Source of the DNA: Tichowtungia aerotolerans
Lineage (GTDB): Bacteria; Verrucomicrobiota; Kiritimatiellia; Kiritimatiellales; Tichowtungiaceae
DNA: 64,000 nt
NCBI RefSeq assembly: GCF_009905215.1
Contig: NZ_CP047593.1
Span: 496,001 to 560,000, forward strand
Direction of reading: 5' to 3'
The position numbers were made by a program, and so were the translations under genes. Numbering within the stretch: position 1 is the first letter of the stretch; each line of letters opens with the position of its first letter. This document shows, in pieces, positions 24,894-33,218 of this stretch. The notes beneath the pieces were generated by a model, which was not told the origin of the DNA, did not search any database, and saw nothing but the letters and a program-made list of their open reading frames with translations.

Positions 24894-26809
24894 ACCCGGG
24901 AATCACTCTCCGCAAACACGGCATTGAATTTGCCATTCACAGCTCAGCCGGCTCTCTGCGGCTGATGCTTTTTGACCGCCCGGAAGACGAAACCCCGATA
25001 CGGGAAATCGCCATGAAACGCAAACATGGCCTCTGGCATGCGCTCGTGCCTTACGCAACTCCCGGACAGTTTTATCTATACAAAAACGGAGAGAACCAAT
25101 GGCTTCTCGACCCCTGCGCCAAGGCCGTTCACTTTCCGCGCACATGGGCTGACACAACCGGTCTCACCGCCGGGATTTTTCCCGCCTTTGGAACAATGTT
25201 TCCCAAAGGGGTCATCATCGACGACCGCTTCGCATGGGGTACCGACCGCCCCCCGAACACACCGCTGAATAAATCCGTCATCTATGAAACGCATCTGCGC
25301 GGATTCACCGGCAGTGGAAACTACCTCGATTTCATCGAAAAAATCCCTTACCTCAAAGAGCTCGGCATCACGGCCGTCGAATTCCTGCCGCTGTTTGAAT
25401 TCAACGAACTCGAGTTTTTCCTGAAAGGCGGATCGCGCGAGCACCTGCTCAACTTCTGGGGCTACAGCACACTCGGATTCTTCGCCCCGATGAGCCGCTA
25501 TGCGTCTTCGCCCGAACCCGGCGCAGCCGTCAGCGAATTCAAAACGCTGGTCAGGGCACTGCACGAAGCCGGAATCGAAATCATCCTCGACGTCGTTTTC
25601 AACCACACCGCAGAAGCAGAACAGAAAGACGGAACCTATCATTTCCAGGGGCTGGATGAGGATACGTATTACCTTAAAGACAAAAACGGCGCCTATCAGA
25701 ACTGGAGCGGATGCGGAAACACCGTCAACGCAAACCATCCGGTCACGCGGCAGTTCATCGTCAACTGCCTGAAATACTGGGTGCAGGAAATGCATGTGGA
25801 CGGGTTCCGCTTCGACCTCGCCACCTCTCTCTGCCGGGGAAACGATGGAACCCTGCTCGAAAAACCGCCCCTGATCAAAGCCATCGAGGCGGAACCGGCG
25901 CTGAAACACATCAAGCTGATTGCTGAAGCATGGGACTGCGGCGGCTATCAGGTCGGGCACTTCCCCGGCAAACGGTTTTCGGACTGGAACGGAAAATTCC
26001 GCGACGATATCCGTCGCTTCTGGAATCACAGACATCCGGTTGGCGAACTGGCCACGCGACTGGCAGGCAGTTCCGACCTCTACCGGCACAAAGGCAGCAG
26101 CCCGCTCCACTCGATCAATTTTATCACCGCACACGACGGCTTCACCCTCGCTGATCTGGTTTCGTACGAGCAGAAACACAACGAAGCCAACGGCGAAGAA
26201 AACCGCGACGGTGAAAATCACAACGACAGCATCAATTTCGGCGTCGAAGGCCCGAGCGATAATCCCGCCATCAATGCCCGCCGGCTCCAGCAGCAGAAAA
26301 ACCTGCTCGCCACCCTGTTCCTGTCGCAGGGTGTTCCGATGCTGCTCGCCGGCGATGAGTTCGGCCGCACCCAGCAGGGCAATAACAACGCCTACTGTCA
26401 GGACAACGAAATCTCATGGGTCGACTGGAGCCTGCTCGAAAAAAACAAGGAGCTGTTCGAATTCACCAAACAGCTGATCGCCTTGCGAAAGGCCCATCCG
26501 GCCCTTCGGCGCAAAACCTTCTTTACCGGAAAGGGCGACGTCAAATGGATTGGACCGGACGGGAAGGATCCCGACTGGAATAACGGCCATGCGCTCGGCA
26601 TGCACATTACAGGTAAAGACGAACTGCTCATCCTCATCAACAACGAGGAGCATGATGTTTCATTCGAAGAACATATGCGCCCCGACACAGGTTCAGGAGC
26701 ACAGGCTCAGCCTGTTTCCAAGGATTGGAAACTGGAACTGAGCTCCGCTCCGGTCGACAGCTTCACACTGCCGCCGCAAAGTCTCGCGGTTTATACGGTC
26801 CGGCCCTGA
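24890..26809 (+). CDS. glgX: Glycogen debranching enzyme (GlgX/isoamylase type)
   Basis: A 639-residue GH13 enzyme that hydrolyses alpha-1,6 branches. The N-terminal CBM48-like sandwich is about residues 1-100. The catalytic barrel has Asp309 (GFRFDLA), Glu346 (AEAWDCGG) and Asp416 (TAHDGFT), and the GlgX signature EANGEENRDGENHN. The ATG sits in the dtxR stop (ATGA). A palindrome copy lies near the C-terminus. The family is about 650-700 residues, so length is normal. Confidence 0.95.
   Translation: MNPGITLRKHGIEFAIHSSAGSLRLMLFDRPEDETPIREIAMKRKHGLWHALVPYATPGQFYLYKNGENQWLLDPCAKAVHFPRTWADTTGLTAGIFPAFGTMFPKGVIIDDRFAWGTDRPPNTPLNKSVIYETHLRGFTGSGNYLDFIEKIPYLKELGITAVEFLPLFEFNELEFFLKGGSREHLLNFWGYSTLGFFAPMSRYASSPEPGAAVSEFKTLVRALHEAGIEIILDVVFNHTAEAEQKDGTYHFQGLDEDTYYLKDKNGAYQNWSGCGNTVNANHPVTRQFIVNCLKYWVQEMHVDGFRFDLATSLCRGNDGTLLEKPPLIKAIEAEPALKHIKLIAEAWDCGGYQVGHFPGKRFSDWNGKFRDDIRRFWNHRHPVGELATRLAGSSDLYRHKGSSPLHSINFITAHDGFTLADLVSYEQKHNEANGEENRDGENHNDSINFGVEGPSDNPAINARRLQQQKNLLATLFLSQGVPMLLAGDEFGRTQQGNNNAYCQDNEISWVDWSLLEKNKELFEFTKQLIALRKAHPALRRKTFFTGKGDVKWIGPDGKDPDWNNGHALGMHITGKDELLILINNEEHDVSFEEHMRPDTGSGAQAQPVSKDWKLELSSAPVDSFTLPPQSLAVYTVRP
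26716..26730. repeat. Iterated palindrome, exact copy in glgX
   Basis: TTCCAAGGATTGGAA, extended one base on each side as T...A, read as SKDWK in the C-terminal domain. Confidence 0.85.
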
Positions 26810-27225
26810 AGTTTTTGAACAAAAGCCTCAGGCGGAGAAACGCGTTTCTGGTTTTGATAGTCGAAAACGGCGACCCCGGTTTTCGCAGTGGCGACGACAG
26901 CGCCGGTCTCCTTATTGGTGAGGCGGTAGAAAATGTCGCATCCGAGGCGGGAAAAATCGCCGGCAGCCACTTCGACGACCAGCACGTCGCCGGCAAAAGC
27001 CTGTGCTTTATAAAGGATAACAGAGTCCAGCATGATGGTGCCGTAGCCTTCAACGTCAATTTCGCTGTAGCCGAAGGACTTTAAAAACCGGACGCGGGCT
27101 TCGTGAATCAGAACCAGCGTGTCGGCATTGCCGAGGTGCCCGCCGTAGTTCAGATCGGTAATGCGAACGGTCAATTCCGTACTGAAGGGAAAAGTTTCAG
27201 GCAATTCGAGTTTTATCCGCGCCAT
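26791..27225 (-). CDS. Hotdog-fold acyl-CoA thioesterase (4HBT family)
   Basis: A 144-residue thioesterase with the 4HBT motif ITDLNYGGHLGNADTLVLIHEARVRF condensed around the catalytic Asp and the hot-dog helix; KTGVAVFDYQ is near the end. It probably hydrolyses an acyl-CoA or acyl-ACP. It is convergent with glgX and overlaps it by 19 bases. Confidence 0.88.
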   Translation of the reverse strand: MARIKLELPETFPFSTELTVRITDLNYGGHLGNADTLVLIHEARVRFLKSFGYSEIDVEGYGTIMLDSVILYKAQAFAGDVLVVEVAAGDFSRLGCDIFYRLTNKETGAVVATAKTGVAVFDYQNQKRVSPPEAFVQKLQGRTV

Positions 27226-27316
27226 TTAAAAGCTCCTTTTTTAGGTTGATTCGGCACTACAGCCTGTGTAGCTTACACCGCTCGTTTTAAGAAAAAACAG
27301 TTTTTGGAGAAAAGTC

Positions 27317-27508
27317 ATGAGAATTCGCAGAGCTATGCGCAAAAAACCGCTTCGCCGTCCGGTCAAAAGCCCGGGAGCGCGCCGCTATCGTGTTGCGCAG
27401 CAGAAAAAACGTCTGGCGGAACTGGGTCTCTCTGAGGAGCAGATCAAGAAAATGAACACCAAAGAAATCCGCGCGGCGCTTCGTTGCCCGAAAAAAATCA
27501 GCGCCTAA
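27317..27508 (+). CDS. Small basic hypothetical protein
   Basis: A 63-residue protein very rich in Arg and Lys in the first half (MRIRRAMRKKPLRRPVK), followed by AELGLSEEQIKKMNTKEIR, which looks like a short helix. GGAG lies eight bases upstream and a strong terminator follows, so it forms its own transcript. No family recognised; a nucleic-acid or ribosome-associated role is possible but not shown. Confidence 0.7.
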   Translation: MRIRRAMRKKPLRRPVKSPGARRYRVAQQKKRLAELGLSEEQIKKMNTKEIRAALRCPKKISA

Positions 27509-27536
27509 GCTGTTTCAGCCTGGCTGACTGATTTAT

Positions 27537-27563
27537 AACGCCCCGGTTTTCGGGGCGTTTTTT
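27537..27563 (+). terminator. Rho-independent terminator
   Basis: Stem AACGCCCCG / CGGGGCGTT with a five-base loop and T6, after the small basic gene and only 16 bases before aroK. Confidence 0.85.
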
Positions 27564-27579
27564 GTTGGGTGACCGAAGT

Positions 27580-28092
27580 ATGAGCAAAAAAAACATTGTC
27601 CTGATCGGGTTTATGGGAACCGGTAAGACGGTGACCGGCCGCGTACTGGCCGAGCGCACCGGTATGGAACTGGTGGATATGGACTCCATCATTGAAGAGC
27701 GCGCCGGGAAACCGATTTCTGACATCTTTGCAAACGAAGGCGAACCGGCTTTTCGGAAGCTGGAACGGGCGCTGGCCAATGAGCTGTCCCAGCGCGAAGG
27801 GCTGATCATTTCCACCGGCGGCGGCGTGGTGCTCGACCCCGACAATATGGCCGATTTCCACAACGGCGGCCTGGTGGTCTGCCTGACGGCATCGCCCGAA
27901 ACAATTTTCCAAAGGCTGGAAAACGATACGACCCGTCCGCTGCTCTCCGGCGATAAAAAAAAGCAGATCAGCGGCATTCTCGAAACCCGCAAACCGCTGT
28001 ACGACGCGATCGAGCATCAGATCGACGGCGACCGGCTCGATTCCGAAGGCCGCGCCGAAGCGATTCTGAAACTGTACGAACTTGAAAACTGA
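27580..28092 (+). CDS. aroK: Shikimate kinase
   Basis: A 170-residue P-loop kinase making shikimate 3-phosphate in aromatic amino acid synthesis. Walker A GFMGTGKT is at residues 10-17, DMDSIIEERAG gives the shikimate Asp, and STGGG and TTRPLL follow. The family RPLL region shows palindrome-derived FQRLE at native length. The start is 17 bases after a terminator, so either its promoter is inside that sequence or some readthrough occurs. Confidence 0.95.
   Translation: MSKKNIVLIGFMGTGKTVTGRVLAERTGMELVDMDSIIEERAGKPISDIFANEGEPAFRKLERALANELSQREGLIISTGGGVVLDPDNMADFHNGGLVVCLTASPETIFQRLENDTTRPLLSGDKKKQISGILETRKPLYDAIEHQIDGDRLDSEGRAEAILKLYELEN
27907..27921. repeat. Iterated palindrome, one mismatch, in aroK
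   Basis: TTCCAAAGGCTGGAA, read as FQRLE, with extended TT and AA flanks. Confidence 0.7.
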
Positions 28093-28139
28093 CACTAAAC
28101 CGCTAACATGCTCTTCTTTTTAACTGCAGGAGTCCGATC

Positions 28140-28790
28140 ATGATGGATAAAGACCACACAGCTGAACACAAAGACGTTCAGAAACACAAAGAGCTGGAAC
28201 AGCACGAGGTTGCACAGGTTCTCGATTTTTTAAAGCGTTACGGGAAGCTGATCGGAGCGGGAGTGATTGCCGCCGCCGTCGCTGTACTCGTTTCTCACGG
28301 ACTCTCGGCCCGCAAAGCGACGAAGATGGCCGAAGCCGAACAGATGCTTCAGGAAGCCAAAACCCCTCAGCAGCTCGAAGATGTCGTCAACAACTACAAA
28401 TCGACGCCCACCGCCCCCGCCGCTCTGCTGGACCTGGCAAAAACCCTTTTCAACGACGGCGAAACCGCTCAGGCACGTGTGCAGTACGAGCGTTTTGTGC
28501 GTGACTACAAAGGAAGTGACCTGCTCCCGATCGCCAAATTCGGTCTTGCCCACTGCACCGAAGCAGACGGCAACTTCGCTGCAGCCGCCGATGAATTCAA
28601 GGATTTCCTGTCCGCCAACTCCGGCAGCTATCTGGAAGCTCCGGCAATCATCGCGCTGGCCCGCTGCCTCGAAGCTGCCGGACAAAAAGAGGAAGCCCGG
28701 ATTGCGCTGGAGGATTTTCTGGCAATGAATGCGTCCTCGCCGTGGTCTGATCCGGCCGAAGCCGCTCTGGAGCGCATGGCAGCAGAATAA
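28140..28790 (+). CDS. Membrane-anchored TPR protein (YfgM-like)
   Basis: A 216-residue protein. A charged N-terminus is followed by one membrane segment at about residues 41-58 (LIGAGVIAAAVAVLVSHG) and periplasmic tetratricopeptide repeats (AEQMLQEAKTPQQLEDVV, DLLPIAKFGLAHC, ALARCLEAAGQKEEARIAL). It resembles YfgM, the SecYEG/periplasmic chaperone ancillary protein, but could be another TPR anchor. AGGAG lies seven bases upstream. Confidence 0.8.
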   Translation: MMDKDHTAEHKDVQKHKELEQHEVAQVLDFLKRYGKLIGAGVIAAAVAVLVSHGLSARKATKMAEAEQMLQEAKTPQQLEDVVNNYKSTPTAPAALLDLAKTLFNDGETAQARVQYERFVRDYKGSDLLPIAKFGLAHCTEADGNFAAAADEFKDFLSANSGSYLEAPAIIALARCLEAAGQKEEARIALEDFLAMNASSPWSDPAEAALERMAAE

Positions 28791-28812
28791 TCCATTCGCA
28801 TCCTCAACGCAT

Positions 28813-28851
28813 AATGCCCAATGTTCAGTGAACATTGGGCATTTTCTTTTT
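28813..28851 (+). terminator. Rho-independent terminator
   Basis: A long stem AATGCCCAATGTTCA / TGAACATTGGGCATT followed by a T-rich tract, 22 bases after the TPR gene. Confidence 0.85.
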
Positions 28852-28868
28852 AACCGGACCGATACCGC

Positions 28869-29582
28869 CTACAGCTCGTCGTCGCCCTCTTCAGATTCGG
28901 CGTCTTCGCGGCCTTCTTCCAGAAGCGTGGAACGGGCATTGATGTAGGGCCCCGGGAACAGCTCCTCAAATTCTTCGGGGCCGTCTTTGTACATTTTACA
29001 GACATTGCGGTAAGCCTCGCGGGAATAGCGCAGGACCTCCTCCAGATCCAGAGTTTCCACATCCTGCACCGCAAAAAGAAGTTCATCGGAGGTGGAGTCC
29101 TGCACATTGAGCAGCAGCTGTTTTTTCTCCGGAGGCAGACGGCTCATATTCTGCGAATGAACAGTGTATTTGATGTATTCCACCACCCGTTCATCCATAC
29201 CGGCCTCCATCATGAAGATCAGCTCAACCAGCTCGACACGATCAAACACCAGACGCACGCGCGGCTGCTCCATTCCCTCCGGAAGGGCATTGCGAAGCTC
29301 CTCCATGGCTTTGTCAAACTCATCGAGGATTTCATCGCGGGTCACCCCGGTATCCGGCATCCAGTGAATCAGAATATTACGGTCGGAGTCGTGGTAAAGC
29401 AGCGGCTTGTCGATCCGGAAACTGGCCTCACAATCGCTGCACTCCACCCGGTTCAGGCGGTTTTCAAACAGCGCTTTTTTCAGCTCGGGCTGCTGGGCCA
29501 CATTGATTGAATCGTACAGTTCAACATTCTGTTTATGCCCGCACTGCGGACAGCGGATCGGATAGGTTTTCTGTGCACTCAT
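28869..29582 (-). CDS. CpXC domain protein
   Basis: A 237-residue cytosolic protein. Zinc-ribbon halves CPQC (Cys11, Cys14) and CSDC (Cys48, Cys51) with the intervening helix INVAQQPELKKALFENRLN mark the CpXC domain, whose function is unknown. A helical C-terminal part ends in an acidic tail (EEGREDAESEEGDDEL). Start at MSAQKTYP (29582). Confidence 0.8.
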   Translation of the reverse strand: MSAQKTYPIRCPQCGHKQNVELYDSINVAQQPELKKALFENRLNRVECSDCEASFRIDKPLLYHDSDRNILIHWMPDTGVTRDEILDEFDKAMEELRNALPEGMEQPRVRLVFDRVELVELIFMMEAGMDERVVEYIKYTVHSQNMSRLPPEKKQLLLNVQDSTSDELLFAVQDVETLDLEEVLRYSREAYRNVCKMYKDGPEEFEELFPGPYINARSTLLEEGREDAESEEGDDEL

Positions 29583-29758
29583 AGTCCATCTCAACTTTAT
29601 GTTCAAAAACAGGCGCGACACCATACGGGATGACGGCAGCAGAGTCAACCGATCGGCTTATTGAGACAGGACGGCCCTTGACTCGCCTCTCCATTGTGAC
29701 TAAAAAGGTCGGCTTTATGAAACACAGCCGCGGTTCCGCCGCGTAGAAAGAAGAAGAC

Positions 29759-30397
29759 ATGACATCCTTCCGCTGGGTCGAGCTGTTCGGCTCCACCCCT
29801 CTCGAGGTTCTTGCCACCGTTTGCGCCGTGGCCGGAGTCCTGTTCATCGCCCGCCAGAAGATTTTCGGCTGGCCGCTCGGAATCCTCTGGGCCGCACTCT
29901 CTGCCTGGCTTGCCTTCACGCAATGGCAGCTGGTCTCGGACGGCATCCTCTATCTGGCGTATATCCCGATCCAGATATACTGCTGGATTGTCTGGGCACG
30001 GCGGGGCTCGTCCACCGAAGAAGAATTCACTCCGGTGTGGCTGCCGCGCAACACACAACTGCTGCTGGTCGCAGCGGCGGCGATCTGCATTGCACTCTGG
30101 GCCGTCAGTATTTCGACACTGTCCGCGCAAATCAGCTGGATTCCGGTCCCGGCGCTTCTATGGCGCGACTCCACCACCACGGTACTGAACTTCTTCTCAC
30201 AGTTCCTTCAGGCGAAAAAACGAATGGAAAACTGGGTGGGATGGCTGGTCGTCAACCTGCTCGGCATTCACATCTACTGGGTCAAAGACTCGCCGGTCTA
30301 CTCCATTCAGTACGCCTTCTTCCTCCTCCTCGGCATCTACGGATGGGTGCAGTGGAACAAATCTCTTCAGACCGTCAAAAAGGAACCCGCATCATGA
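29759..30397 (+). CDS. pnuC: Nicotinamide riboside transporter PnuC
   Basis: A 212-residue inner-membrane protein with about seven helices. It has the PnuC features FGWPLGILWAALSAWLAF, YIPIQIYCWIVW and NWVGWLVVNLLGIHIY. It imports nicotinamide riboside by facilitated diffusion and relies on downstream phosphorylation. It overlaps the barrel gene by four bases (ATGA). First gene of a three-gene NAD salvage operon. Confidence 0.94.
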   Translation: MTSFRWVELFGSTPLEVLATVCAVAGVLFIARQKIFGWPLGILWAALSAWLAFTQWQLVSDGILYLAYIPIQIYCWIVWARRGSSTEEEFTPVWLPRNTQLLLVAAAAICIALWAVSISTLSAQISWIPVPALLWRDSTTTVLNFFSQFLQAKKRMENWVGWLVVNLLGIHIYWVKDSPVYSIQYAFFLLLGIYGWVQWNKSLQTVKKEPAS

Positions 30398-31098
30398 AAA
30401 AACTGATTTTAATCTCCCTTCTGTTCAGCCTCGCCATTCCGGCTTTTTCCAAGAATTGGAACAACATAAGCACCACCGTCACCCTCGGCTATGAAAGCCG
30501 CTACGTACTCTACGGCTACCGGCTCAGCAAGCATCTGTGGCACGCCGATGTTTACTTCAGCATGCCCGCCGGCGAACGGCTTACCGTCTGGGCCGGAAGC
30601 TGGCTCGGCACCCTGCCGGACGGAACCTATAACGAGATCGACTTCTACACCGGAGCCGATTACCAGCTGACCGATCACATCTCGGCGGGACTGGCCTATT
30701 CCATGTTCAACTATCTCGAAGCTCCGTTCCCGACCAGTCAGCAGGCTCACGAGATTTCCGGTCACCTGACGATGACGGCCGGACCGTTCACGCTCTCGCT
30801 GCGCGACCTTTACGACAGCGAGGCCGAAGGACACCTCGCCCGCGCCGTCGCCGCGTTTGATCATCCGATCACCGACACCGTCGGGCTGTCGCTCAGCGCG
30901 GAATACGGATATTCCTTCGACTACTTCGCCGCCGGCGACGGCCTCAATCACGCGCTGTTCAAAGCCGCAGTTCCCGTGCGAATGAATAAGACCTGGACCG
31001 TTTCTCCGTTCATCGCACAGTCCCTGGCGCTGGATGTGATTGACTCCTTCGAAGAAGACCAGTTCTATGGCGGCGTATTCGTCAGCACCACCTTCTGA
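30394..31098 (+). CDS. Outer-membrane beta-barrel in the pnuC operon
   Basis: A 234-residue protein with a signal peptide (ending AFSK) and about ten alternating amphipathic strands, closing with VFVSTTF, an outer-membrane C-terminal Phe. It resembles TorF-type small porins. Because it is translationally coupled to pnuC and followed by the kinase, a specific channel for nicotinamide riboside or a related nucleoside is likely, by inference. A palindrome copy right after the signal peptide gives SKNWN. Confidence 0.75.
   Translation: MKKLILISLLFSLAIPAFSKNWNNISTTVTLGYESRYVLYGYRLSKHLWHADVYFSMPAGERLTVWAGSWLGTLPDGTYNEIDFYTGADYQLTDHISAGLAYSMFNYLEAPFPTSQQAHEISGHLTMTAGPFTLSLRDLYDSEAEGHLARAVAAFDHPITDTVGLSLSAEYGYSFDYFAAGDGLNHALFKAAVPVRMNKTWTVSPFIAQSLALDVIDSFEEDQFYGGVFVSTTF
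30447..30461. repeat. Iterated palindrome, exact copy in the barrel gene
   Basis: TTCCAAGAATTGGAA, read as SKNWN at the mature N-terminus. Confidence 0.85.
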
Positions 31099-31102
31099 AA
31101 TC

Positions 31103-31618
31103 ATGACAAGGATTGTACTCACTGGAGCGGAATCATCCGGAAAAAGCAGCCTCACCCTGCAGCTTGGGGCACGCTTCGGCCTGCCGATTGCGCTGGAATA
31201 CGCCCGCATCTGGCTCGAAGCTCACGGGCCGGAATACACGGAGGAAAACCTGCTGACGATATTCCGCGGACATCTCGGCTATCAGCAGGCGCAGGTACCG
31301 CCCGGCCTGTCGCTGGGAATTTTCGACACGGATCTGATTAACTACAAAATCTGGTTCGAGGAGGTCTTCGGGCACTGCCCTCAGGAAGTCGTCGATGCCG
31401 TCGGGCAGGAAACGTCACACGTTTACCTGCTCTGCGCACCCGATCTTCCGTGGGAACCCGACCCGTTGCGCGAAAATCCAAACGACCGCGAACGGCTCTT
31501 TGAGCGGCATCGCACTGAGATTGAAAACCTCAATCGTCCGTATGAAATTGTGCGCGGAACCGGCGAGGAGCGCCTGAGCTGCGCCGAAGCCGCGCTGAAC
31601 AAACTGATCCGGGCCTAA
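31103..31618 (+). CDS. NadR-like nicotinamide riboside kinase
   Basis: A 171-residue AAA-type ATPase similar to the kinase domain of NadR, with Walker A GAESSGKS (residues 8-15) and LEYARIWLEAHGPEYT. It lacks the NMN adenylyltransferase domain. It would phosphorylate imported nicotinamide riboside to NMN and thereby trap it. Start 31103 lies four bases after the barrel stop. Confidence 0.88.
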   Translation: MTRIVLTGAESSGKSSLTLQLGARFGLPIALEYARIWLEAHGPEYTEENLLTIFRGHLGYQQAQVPPGLSLGIFDTDLINYKIWFEEVFGHCPQEVVDAVGQETSHVYLLCAPDLPWEPDPLRENPNDRERLFERHRTEIENLNRPYEIVRGTGEERLSCAEAALNKLIRA

Positions 31619-32121
31619 AGCCTTGTAATTTTTGATTCGTCGTAACGATATTCCGGTTCCAGTGTTTCGTCCGGAACGCCGAGCGGGAACAGTGCAAACG
31701 GGGTCAGCTTTTCGGGCACGCCGAGAACACTGCGACAGCCCGCCACGCGCGGCGGAACGTTGATGACTGCAATCCAGACGGTGCCGAGCCCCATGTCCTG
31801 AGCGGCCAGCTGCAGGTTCTGAGCGGCACAAGAGCAATCCTGCTCGCCGAATCCTTCGAATCCTTCGAGCGACTTGTCGAGGCAGATCAGGACCGCGGCC
31901 TGCGACTGCCTGAACATCGCGTTCCCTTCGTCGACTTCGGCGGCCAGCGCATCGAGTTTTGCACGATCAGTGGTTACAAAAAACTCCCACGGCCGCCCGT
32001 CGCCGGCACTCGGCGCATTCATTGCCGCTTCGAGAAGTGTTTTAATCTGCTCTTCGCTGACCGGGGTGTCCTGAAATGCCCGAATGCTGCGACGCGTCAT
32101 GATGGCTTGAATGGTTTCCAT
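31615..32121 (-). CDS. Nitroreductase-family flavoprotein
   Basis: A 168-residue FMN protein with MTRRSIRAF, the FMN-binding SAGDGRPWEFFV and MGLGTVWIAV. It reduces nitro compounds or quinones in vitro for family members; the natural substrate is unknown. Convergent with the kinase gene, overlapping it by four bases. Confidence 0.9.
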   Translation of the reverse strand: METIQAIMTRRSIRAFQDTPVSEEQIKTLLEAAMNAPSAGDGRPWEFFVTTDRAKLDALAAEVDEGNAMFRQSQAAVLICLDKSLEGFEGFGEQDCSCAAQNLQLAAQDMGLGTVWIAVINVPPRVAGCRSVLGVPEKLTPFALFPLGVPDETLEPEYRYDESKITRL

Positions 32122-32190
32122 GCGTTTCTCCTTAAATTTATGACCCGGAATCATGCCGGAGCGCTCCGGCTTCCGCAAGAGAACAGCGTT

Positions 32191-32226
32191 TCCCAATGGT
32201 TGGAACTTTTTTTCCAACCACTGGAA
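32191..32226. repeat. Palindrome pair forming a hairpin, intergenic
   Basis: TCCCAATGGTTGGAA (32191-32205) and TTCCAACCACTGGAA (32212-32226) are each one base off the consensus and are six bases apart. They are also complementary to each other, so the pair folds as one stem between the nitroreductase and esterase genes. Confidence 0.75.
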
Positions 32227-32233
32227 ACCGGCC

Positions 32234-33205
32234 TTAGAGACCGAGCATAAACATGCAGGCCTTGTCCCAGAAACCGGGCAGGATTTCGTGGCCGAAGTCG
32301 GGATAGACTTCCAGCGATTTTTTCGACGTGATTTTGTTGTAGGCGGCGAACTGGGTGGATGGCGGGCAGATGGTGTCCATCAGGCCGGTTCCCATCATCA
32401 CTTCGGCCTTCACACGCGGCATGAGGTTCTGGATATCGATGTACCCCAGGCGCTCAAAAAACTCGCCCTGCCGCTTATGCTGCGGATCATGGTGACGGAA
32501 AAACTCCTTGAGTTCGGCATAAGCATCCTTGGCCTGATCCATCTCCCAAACGCGACGGTAATCGGAAAGAAACGGGAAGATCGGCGCGGCCCGTTTGATG
32601 CGCGGCTCGAGCGCCACGCACGCCAGGGTCAGCGCACCGCCCTGGCTGCCGCCCAGAGCACCAACGCGGGTTTCGTCGACATCGTCCATTTCCATCACAA
32701 TTTTCGCCAGCTGGGCGGTATCGAGAAAGATGGAACGGAACAGCAGTTTTTCCGGCGCATCATCGAGCCCGCGAACAATCTGCCCGCGCAGCGTGGTTCC
32801 CTTGACGCCCCCGACATCTTCGGAAAACCCGCCCTGCCCGCGGCAGTCGAGCGCCGCAACCGTGAAGCCTGAAGAGGACAGGGCAATACTTTCGCCAGTG
32901 GTCCAGTCGCCGGCACTTCCGGAATATCCATGAAAGCGAAGGACTGCCGGATGGGGCTCTGCGGCATTTTTCGGCTGAAACAGTTTTGCGTGAAGCCGCG
33001 CACCGCCGACGCCGGTAAACCACAGGTGAGAACAGGTCACGGTCGGCAGCTGGAAGTCCGCATCGGGAATGATTTCGATCTGCGGATCCACCGCGTTCAT
33101 CTCGGCCAGTGCGGCGTCCCAATAAGCATCAAAATCAGCAGGTTTTGGATTAATTCCCTGATAGGTCTTCAGCTCTTCAAACGGCATATCAAAAGTCAGC
33201 GGCAT
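32234..33205 (-). CDS. Acetyl xylan esterase / cephalosporin-C deacetylase (CE7)
   Basis: A 323-residue alpha/beta hydrolase. The CE7 signatures RGQ (122-124), GGSQGG (185-190, nucleophile Ser187), an Asp of GLMDTICPP and the His of DFGHE are visible. It removes acetyl groups from oligosaccharides. No signal peptide, so it acts on imported sugars. Start 33205 lies 14 bases after the alr stop. Confidence 0.92.
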   Translation of the reverse strand: MPLTFDMPFEELKTYQGINPKPADFDAYWDAALAEMNAVDPQIEIIPDADFQLPTVTCSHLWFTGVGGARLHAKLFQPKNAAEPHPAVLRFHGYSGSAGDWTTGESIALSSSGFTVAALDCRGQGGFSEDVGGVKGTTLRGQIVRGLDDAPEKLLFRSIFLDTAQLAKIVMEMDDVDETRVGALGGSQGGALTLACVALEPRIKRAAPIFPFLSDYRRVWEMDQAKDAYAELKEFFRHHDPQHKRQGEFFERLGYIDIQNLMPRVKAEVMMGTGLMDTICPPSTQFAAYNKITSKKSLEVYPDFGHEILPGFWDKACMFMLGL

Positions 33206-33218
33206 CGGTTTTCTCCAT

